From contig CM070502.1 of NCBI GenBank assembly GCA_036346375.1, positions 21,614,924-21,678,923 on the forward strand: a stretch of DNA of 64,000 nucleotides, read 5' to 3'. The notes below the pieces were generated by a model. It saw only the letters and a program-made list of their open reading frames with translations, was not told the DNA's origin and made no database searches. Numbering within the stretch: the first letter of the stretch is position 1; every line of letters starts with the position of its first letter. Both the position numbers and the translations under genes were made by a program. This document shows, piece by piece, positions 57,537 to 64,000 of the stretch. The stretch is from Guadua angustifolia. Its lineage: Eukaryota; Streptophyta; Magnoliopsida; Poales; Poaceae.

Positions 57537-57812
57537 CAGTGGCGAAGCTAGAGAGAAATAGAGAGTGCGGCGTAAAAAGTGATGAAAAATATTTATCTAA
57601 TGAAAGCGTTTGGATGGGAAAAAGAACATAAACATAAACAAAATCATAATTTGACTTGAGTCTTTAACATCTTACGTGGTGCGATTGAGGTCTGAGCGTG
57701 TTGAAATTTGAGGGGGTGCGTATAGAAATTTAAGATATGGGAGTAATAACTAAATTTTTTTTTTGAGGGGGGTGCATCTGCACCCATAAACCCCCACTGG
57801 GCTTCGCCCCTG
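57537..57812. mobile_element. hAT-type MITE with 8-bp target duplication
   Basis: CAGTGGCGAAGC at the left and GCTTCGCCCCTG at the right are inverted ends. The perfect 8-bp direct repeat ATTCGGGG lies at 57529-57536 and 57813-57820. 276 bp, no coding capacity. An 8-bp duplication plus CAGKGGCG ends indicates hAT. Confidence 0.85.
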
Positions 57813-58680
57813 ATTCGGGGTATCCAATCAGAAGAGCTAGTAGTGTGAAGAATGGGACTCGTATCTCAGAATCGATCCCGATTCGAGGAACTTTCCTAGT
57901 CAATGCACGTGCTTTTGCGGACTGCCACGAAGTTTGGGGCGCTATTTCAAAACATGAAAACGTCATATTCCTTTTTGGAATAATGGATATCAGTATGAGA
58001 CATGAATTTCGAAGGAAGGAATAAGCAAAGATTCCCACGGATTTGGACGGTTTTTTCTTCTAATTTGAAAAATTGGAAATAAGTCGTTGGTCCCAAACAC
58101 TAAAGACCTATTTGAAACGTGGGAATTCTTCTCGATTGCTGCCAGAATTAAACTACTTTATGGGAAAATACTATAAAATTTATATGAAATCTTTGTGTTT
58201 GAAACAAAGCCTAAAGAATTAATACATAATCAAATAGGCATTTGATGCAACAAGAGTGACAAAAACAAAGGAAGAATGCTTCAATACTTTTCCTTCCAAT
58301 ATGAGTTGTATAAATCTTAAAACAAACGAAAAGTTAATTATTCACTATCTAACTTTTATTCATACTTTTAATATTTATACAACTATAAAAAAAATATAGA
58401 AGCACCGCTCAAAATAAAAATCTCCTCAAAACCAACAGAAAAAAGAGAGAAAAAGTCACGCCGGTGATCTGTCTTCCGCCTAACAACTTAAATCCAACGG
58501 TAAGTAGCAACCCAATGGCCGAATCACGGTGACAACACGAACAGTAAAAAGTTCTTCCTCTTCTCCAAGACCTACGAGTTGAGACAAATTCTTTTCTCAC
58601 GTGTCTACCTTCGTCTTTCTCTAAATACGGATCAATCGATAAAATACTCTTATACCAACTAAAATGTGGTATATGATCTA
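57813..58680. other. Intergenic / upstream of the LETM1-like gene
   Basis: AT-rich; no gene. The right end should hold the promoter of the LETM1-like gene ('ggtatatgatctattctcccctcc' near 58665). Confidence 0.4.
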
Positions 58681-58804
58681 TTCTCCCCTCCAAATACCCC
58701 CAGCTTCTCGTCTTCTCCCTCTTTCCCTTCCCCTCCTCCCCAAAACCCTAAACCCTACCGAGCACCTCGACCGGCCCGGACGATCGGCGGCGCGTCCCTC
58801 GCCG
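58681..58804 (+). other. Non-coding first exon of the LETM1-like gene (inferred)
   Basis: CT-rich leader with 'aaaaccctaaaccctaccg', then donor CGCCG|GTGAGCACC at 58805. The 1.94 kb intron would end at ACTACAG 60742. The transcript start is not known; the exon is inferred from leader composition and splice sites. Confidence 0.5.
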
Positions 58805-59837
58805 GTGAGCACCCCTCCGCCTCTCTCGAGGCTCTCCTTGTGTCCCGGGTGTGATTTTTTTTCCGCGGGGGTTCCGTTCGATACAGGTAGAGCTGTCCGT
58901 TAAATCCTTAGGGATTTTGCTTCGTTCTCCTAGGTTGATTCCGTGGAATGTATCACTATAGCTATCTAGTTTACGCGCTGCTCATTTCTCCTAGGTGAAT
59001 TTCGGACATTTCAGGGTCTATGCGCTAGCGAAAAGAATCGATTTCGCGGTGCTGATCGGACCGACCGAATTAATTATTGTTTTATTCTTTATTTCCCCCC
59101 GTGATGAATCAGTGGTACGTGTCTTGCGGTTTGATTCTCTCTTAGGTATTGGTTCCCTGTAATTATTGGACGTCTAGTTTACCGTCTTTTGCTTGCGTAT
59201 AGTTTGTTGAAAGGGGTGGTCGCTGAAGATATCAGGGCCATATCTCTCGGTGCAAAATTTGGCAACGTGAGTGTTGTAGGTTCCAGAAGACCTTCTGTAC
59301 AATTTCATGTAGTCTTTTGGGTAGGTTGGATGAATTATTGGTATGGACAGAATACCATGTTGTTCGTATGTTTATGAGGTTCCAGTGGAGCTTCTACCTG
59401 TTGCGATATTAGAGTGTGGAGCTTTTAGATAACTTGGATGCTCATAGTGAACTGTTGCTGACAGTGAACTAGTCGAATTAAACTATGACTGCCTTACAGT
59501 TATGTGTGGTTTTTTTATTGATATCTGGATAATTGTCATATTCCTTGTTGGAATCAGTACAATCCAGGGACCTTGGCTGGTCGCAAAATTTGCATGAAAC
59601 GTGGAGTTAACATGCTTGAAAAGTTGAAATGAGCTTATATGTTGATTATAGTCCTTCTGTTATTTCTTCGTGTCTTTCTGTTATTTCTTTGTTTCTTCCA
59701 TATTTACTGTCATGGAAGTTAAAGATTATAGAGTGCTTTTTCTTAATGCAACAATGTCCAAACCAGGTTTACTATAGATCCATAATTGTCTTAGAAACTT
59801 TTCCTCGAATTGTTAGCTGTGGTTGTCATAGTTAATG

Positions 59838-60093
59838 CTCCCTCCAGTCACAAATAGTTGTCATTTTGGACATAAGCAGATCAAATTTTGAAACTTTGAC
59901 TGTCGATATATTCTTAAATATTTAAATTGAATACATAAAAATCATATGTGTAGATTTGTCTCGAAAAATACTTTCATCATGTTATAATTTTATTAGGTTT
60001 TATAAATATATTGCAATAGAAATTAGTAGTCAAAGCTGTGTTTTGGAGACCGTGTCGATGTCCAAAACAACAACTATTTGTGACCCGAGGGAG
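59838..60093. mobile_element. Stowaway-type MITE in the 5' UTR intron of the LETM1-like gene
   Basis: Termini CTCCCTCCAGTCACAAATAG and its complement (CTATTTGTGACCCGAGGGAG), with TA at the right and a mutated TG at the left. Same family as 4982-5246. Confidence 0.85.
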
Positions 60094-60760
60094 TACTTAA
60101 GAGCGATAAGTATATATTTGAGGTGATGAGCAAAAATGATTCTCATTGAATCTTCTTACCAGCATTTGGAAAAAAAATACTTATATTGGTCCATTTTGGG
60201 ATTGTCAATGCCGGATCCTGAGATCAATTGCTGAAATTCACAAATGTAGACTTATTTGTTGTGCTGGCTATTGATTGGAGGACTATTGCTGAGCTTGGAC
60301 ACTAGGGACAAAATTAAGGCTAAAATTTTTTCTTGCAGCTTTGACTACTGACTTTGATTGGGTTTCTGTCCTAGCTTACCCCAACATGTTTGGGACAAAA
60401 GGCTTGGTTGTTGTTGTTGTTTTAACTTACGGACTTCGGATGTCCAAATCAGTTGCCATTCATGTAGGATTTTAAGTATTACTTACCGCGCTGGGATTTT
60501 CGGATCATCATGTTTGAATCCCAGAGAATTTACGGTTCTTTGGTTATGTTAGAACAACGTCCTAGGCTGCCTTGAAATGAATTCGCTAGTGCCTCTTTTA
60601 TATATTGCTCGTGTGATCGTTGAGTATTATTCTCTGTTCCTCACTATATATATTTGTTCTTTGTCATGTGCTGTTACTATTTCCCCCCTTTACGTGGATA
60701 ATGAACTCTTGTGTTTTTGGTTGATGAATTGGATTACTACAGGGTTCTACCTGAAAAGGC

Positions 60761-60790
60761 ATGACCGTGACCTTCCTATTGGGAAGGTGA
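60761..60790 (+). promoter_or_regulatory. Upstream ORF in the LETM1-like 5' UTR
   Basis: A 9-codon ATG-to-TGA frame ending 13 bp before the main ATG at 60804, within the inferred second exon. It may reduce translation of the main frame. Confidence 0.45.
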
Positions 60791-60803
60791 GAAATAATCA
60801 ACT

Positions 60804-63099
60804 ATGGCTTCAAGGGCGATCATTAGGAGAAGGAAGTATCTTTTGGGTCATGTTAACACACCTATTCTCTCATCTTCTTCCTTCTCCACCTTCCAGCATG
60901 GAAGATTTGGTTTTGAGGTTAAGCCAAAAATAGTGCAGCATGTTCTTGAGAAAAGCTTAGTGGATTCCAAATGTGAGAAGGAGCAGTATAGTGTGAATTT
61001 GACAAAGAGCGATCTGCCAGGTCTTGGTAATGGGTTTGTGCGAAGTCCAGCTCATGTGATTTCTCTTTATGGTTATGGAATTGGAAGGAATGAATTTGGG
61101 TTGCCTTTGGGAGCTAGATATTTGTTGCAGTCAGTCCGCACAGCATCAACTGCAACTGCTGGGCAACCTAAGTTGGATATTGAAGATGAACAGAGTGAGG
61201 ATCAGAAGCAGAATAAAAGGAAAAAGGAGGCATCCCCAGAAGAATGTGATCAGGCTGTGGAAGGCCTAAGCACTGCAAAAGCTAAAGCAAAAGCCAAGCA
61301 GGTGCAAGAATTTCTAAAGGCTGACCAATCAATTATACAGAAATTCTGGGCAAGGCTTCTGGGCATTGGCCCTGCTCTCCGAGCTGTTGCTTCAATGAGC
61401 AGGTCTCAATTCATTTTATTTGTACTCAAATCCGTAGTTTTAAGACAACAATATTTGCTTCCTCCCCCTTTTCCTGCCCTTTTTTAACTTATGAAACTTA
61501 CCTTATCTTTTTTTTAGAGCTGATTGGGCTGCAAAGTTGAAGCATTGGAGGGATGAATTTGTTTCTACACTTCAGCATTACTGGTTAGGGACAAAGCTAC
61601 TCTGGGCAGATGTTAGGATTTCATCAAGATTGCTGGTGAAGCTTGCTGGTGGTAAGAGCCTCTCAAGAAGGGAGAGGCAGCAGCTGACCCGTACAACAGC
61701 CGATATCTTCAGGCTGGTACCTTTTGCTGTGTTCATTATTGTTCCATTCATGGAATTTTTATTGCCGGTGTTTCTCAAGCTGTTTCCAAATATGCTGCCA
61801 TCAACTTTCCAAGACAAGATGAAAGAAGAGGTTTATCCTGTAACCACCTGAATTACTAAGTGCACTAGTGTGGTTATATTGTTTAGGTGTTACGTTTTAT
61901 CAGCATGCTGTTGTGCTAATGATGATGTATGTATGCCACAAACTCACTAATGCATGTGTAGTATCATTACGACAATAATGCCATGGTTGTATACCCGTCT
62001 TCCATGTCTGATTGTTACGATACACAATACTTTTTTGTGTCTCATGTGTGAATTGTGCTCCTAGTACCATTTATATCGGAATCATGAAACAGTTTCATGG
62101 TGCAAACAGATTGGCTCAAGAAAGCTGTTCACTTTCCTGTGCAGGAAGCATTGAAAAGGAAGCTGAAAGCAAAGATGGAGTATGCAAAGTTTTTGCAGGA
62201 TACTGCAAAAGAAATGGCAAAGGAAGTTCAAACATCACATAGTGGAGAAATAAAACAGACAGCTGAAGATCTGGATGAATTTTTGAACAAGGTATCAGTT
62301 GTATATATGCTCCTGCTTGTCACTGAAATTTGAGATGTATATTATGAATTGTTTCTAATATTTCCTTATTGGGTAATTTGCTTTAAATCGCAATTAGGTA
62401 AGGAGAGGTGAACATGTCTCCAATGACGAAATATTGAGCTTTGCAAAACTGTTCAATGATGAATTGACTTTGGATAACATGAGCAGGTTACCATTATTTG
62501 AATATGCTTGTAAATTTAGTGTCACAATTACACCAGATCTGATCAATATTTTTCTGCAGACCACGCTTGGTAAATATGTGCAAATATATGGGTATCCGAC
62601 CTTTTGGTACAGACCACTACTTAAGGTTCATGCTTCGCAAAAAACTGCAAGAGTAAGTATTTTTAAATTGCAAAGGGTAAAAGATGCACTCTGCAGTGGG
62701 TGAAGTAGAAGTGACATGTTTGAAACTATTTTACTTCACAACTGGAGCACTAATTAGCTTGCATCTTCAACATCTAAGCATTCTTTTCTATTGTACATAA
62801 ATGTAATTCAAATGATCAATTTTGGAGATCGACCAGTGATGGACAGTGTTACTTGGACACGGACACAAGAGTCGGAATCCAACTCGGATTTGGGGTGTCT
62901 GATTTGGCAAAATTTTTTGACACGGGAAATGCTACTCGGAATCGGACACGAGTGTCGGAATCCAACTTGGAATTGAGATGTCCGATTCGACAAAATTTTT
63001 TGACACGGGTGTCCGAGTAACACTGGTGATGGAGACTTGGCATTAATACTGTCTTTCTAAAAGCTCATTGAACAATCATCCAAATTAGAATTTCAAGTG

Positions 63100-63137
<38 letters not shown>

Positions 63138-63655
63138 TAGGTGGCTTGCTAAAGTGCTAACAGTAAAATAAATTAAGTAATTCTAAGCAAAACTTTTCAA
63201 TACTTAATTCATACACCAAGAGCAAATAAGCAGTATTTATGATGGATGTCGGAAATCATGTTGATTTGATTTATGTTCGAGACTCTGCACCTGAATTAAT
63301 TTAACGTTTGTTTCACTCAAACAATATTTTAGGTTCAACACCTAAATTTATTTGCTGTGTATACGAGATATCATGATAACTATTGCTTGTTGGATTTGCT
63401 AGTGGTTTTGCCCTTTGTCTTGATGCTGTCTGCATTTACTTCAATGCAATCTGGCATTTGTCTTTTTAATATATCGTTATGCAAAATATCTGCTCATTGC
63501 TTTGGTAATTGTACTCTTATCTATGCAGCATTAAGAATGATGATAAGATGATTCAAGCTGAGGGTGTTGAGTCTCTTTCTGAAGAGGAGCTTCGGCAGGC
63601 CTGCCGTGAACGTGGTCACCTAGGCTTGCTGTCAACAGAAGAAATGCGCCAACAG
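60804..63655 (+). CDS. LETM1-like mitochondrial inner-membrane protein (5' part, continues past window)
   Basis: Coding exons 60804-61402, 61518-61830, 62145-62291, 62398-62486, 62560-62652 and 63529-63655 are all GT-AG and phase-consistent, giving 456 codons to the last donor (CAG|GTTAGC). The N-terminus (MASRAIIRRRKYLLG) is Arg-rich without acidic residues, fitting a mitochondrial presequence. A charged Lys/Glu/Ala stretch lies at about 115-170. The hydrophobic span IFRLVPFAVFIIVPFMEFLL (263-282) is the single LETM1 transmembrane helix. The LETM1 core follows (SRPRLVNMCKYMGIRPFGTD; ESLSEEELRQACRERGHLGL). The family supports mitochondrial K+/H+ or Ca2+/H+ exchange and ribosome assembly. The C-terminal part is outside the window. 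Confidence 0.93.
62844..63025. mobile_element. hAT-type MITE in a LETM1-like intron
   Basis: Terminal inverted repeats CAGTGTTACTTGGACAC / GTGTCCGAGTAACACTG (16 of 17 match). A perfect 8-bp target duplication GTGATGGA lies at 62836-62843 and 63026-63033. The 182-bp interior contains a direct repeat ('gtcggaatccaact', 'caaaattttttgacacggg' twice). Confidence 0.9.
63100..63138. repeat. (TA)n(CA)n microsatellite
   Basis: Uninterrupted TA then CA dinucleotides. Confidence 0.95.
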
Positions 63656-63951
63656 GTTAGCCTGCATTGTTGTGATGATATGCACACAATATAGTGTTTC
63701 ATGGTCTCCAGTAATTCACTTGGTTACTTATCTTGAGTTATTTGTTAGTGTTGTCTCCGTTTCATATTATAAGTCATTCTAGTCATCTATTCTTTTTCAC
63801 ATTGTATGTCATTCTACCTTTTTGAGACAAATTTGTCACACTCCTTCCATCCAGTATCCTTCATTTAATTGCGACAACATATCTGTAATTAATGACTTCT
63901 GATGTGCCTAGATATCTTAAATAAGGTTATATGCCATGAACTGGAATGACT

Positions 63952-63983
<32 letters not shown>

Positions 63984-64000
63984 TAGTCACTTCCTATTCA
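63656..64000 (+). other. LETM1-like intron, possible MITE
   Basis: The CTCCGTTTCATATTATAAGT word at 63757 and the complementary GAATGACTT near 63944 suggest a diverged Stowaway-like MITE. A (GT)n(GA)n microsatellite occupies 63952-63983. No exon is seen before the window ends. Confidence 0.4.

Noticed and set aside
1..64000. CRISPR-like array or bacterial-type operons
   Set aside because: Split genes, snRNA and LTR elements show nuclear plant DNA. The repeated ATGTGTT units have no uniform spacers or full repeats.

Overview
The window is nuclear DNA from a grass (Poaceae). It has intron-split plant genes with GC-rich 5' ends, a plant-type U2 snRNA gene, Stowaway, Tourist and hAT-type MITEs, and several nested Ty1/copia LTR retrotransposons. 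I cannot name the species. Gene models below were assembled by joining exons whose reading phases agree across GT-AG (once GC-AG) boundaries. Family names come from recognition of motifs, not from a search.

Layout. 1-66: possible C-terminal tail of a gene running in from the left. 2901-4430 (-): two-exon gene for a 68-residue ZNF706/SERF-like zinc-finger protein with a MITE in its intron. About 5773-20497 (+): a decayed copia element with short LTRs. Between its integrase and reverse transcriptase parts it is interrupted by a pol-less SIRE/Maximus-like element (about 10870-19158) that keeps only its 3' LTR. 21175-27001 (-): complete 12-exon gene for the regulatory (small) subunit of acetolactate synthase (461 residues), with a retroposed sequence in intron 6. 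27911-28480: Tourist-like MITE cluster. 29677-34208: two SIRE-type LTR fragments facing opposite ways around a broken minus-strand gag. 34209-36232: solo gypsy-type LTR with a perfect target duplication. 38554-38749 (-): U2 snRNA gene with recognisable promoter elements. 44350-56017 (+): 11-exon ankyrin-repeat/integrin-linked-kinase-like gene (484 residues). Its intron 3 holds a 4.7 kb copia element and its intron 8 a 2.5 kb LTR element that itself carries a LINE fragment. 58680 to the end (+): 5' part of a LETM1-like mitochondrial inner-membrane gene that continues past the window.

The host genes are functionally unrelated (branched-chain amino-acid synthesis, splicing RNA, signalling kinase, mitochondrial ion transport). 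There is no operon or cluster logic. What joins them is heavy transposon loading of introns and intergenic DNA, with every host reading frame still intact.

The most unusual feature is in the 3' LTR of the nested SIRE-like element. Over about 1.9 kb there is a chain of imperfect hairpins. Eighteen share exactly the same 7-nt apical loop, ATGTGTT, and three more have a one-base variant, while the stems differ in sequence but stay self-complementary. I know of no described element with this architecture.
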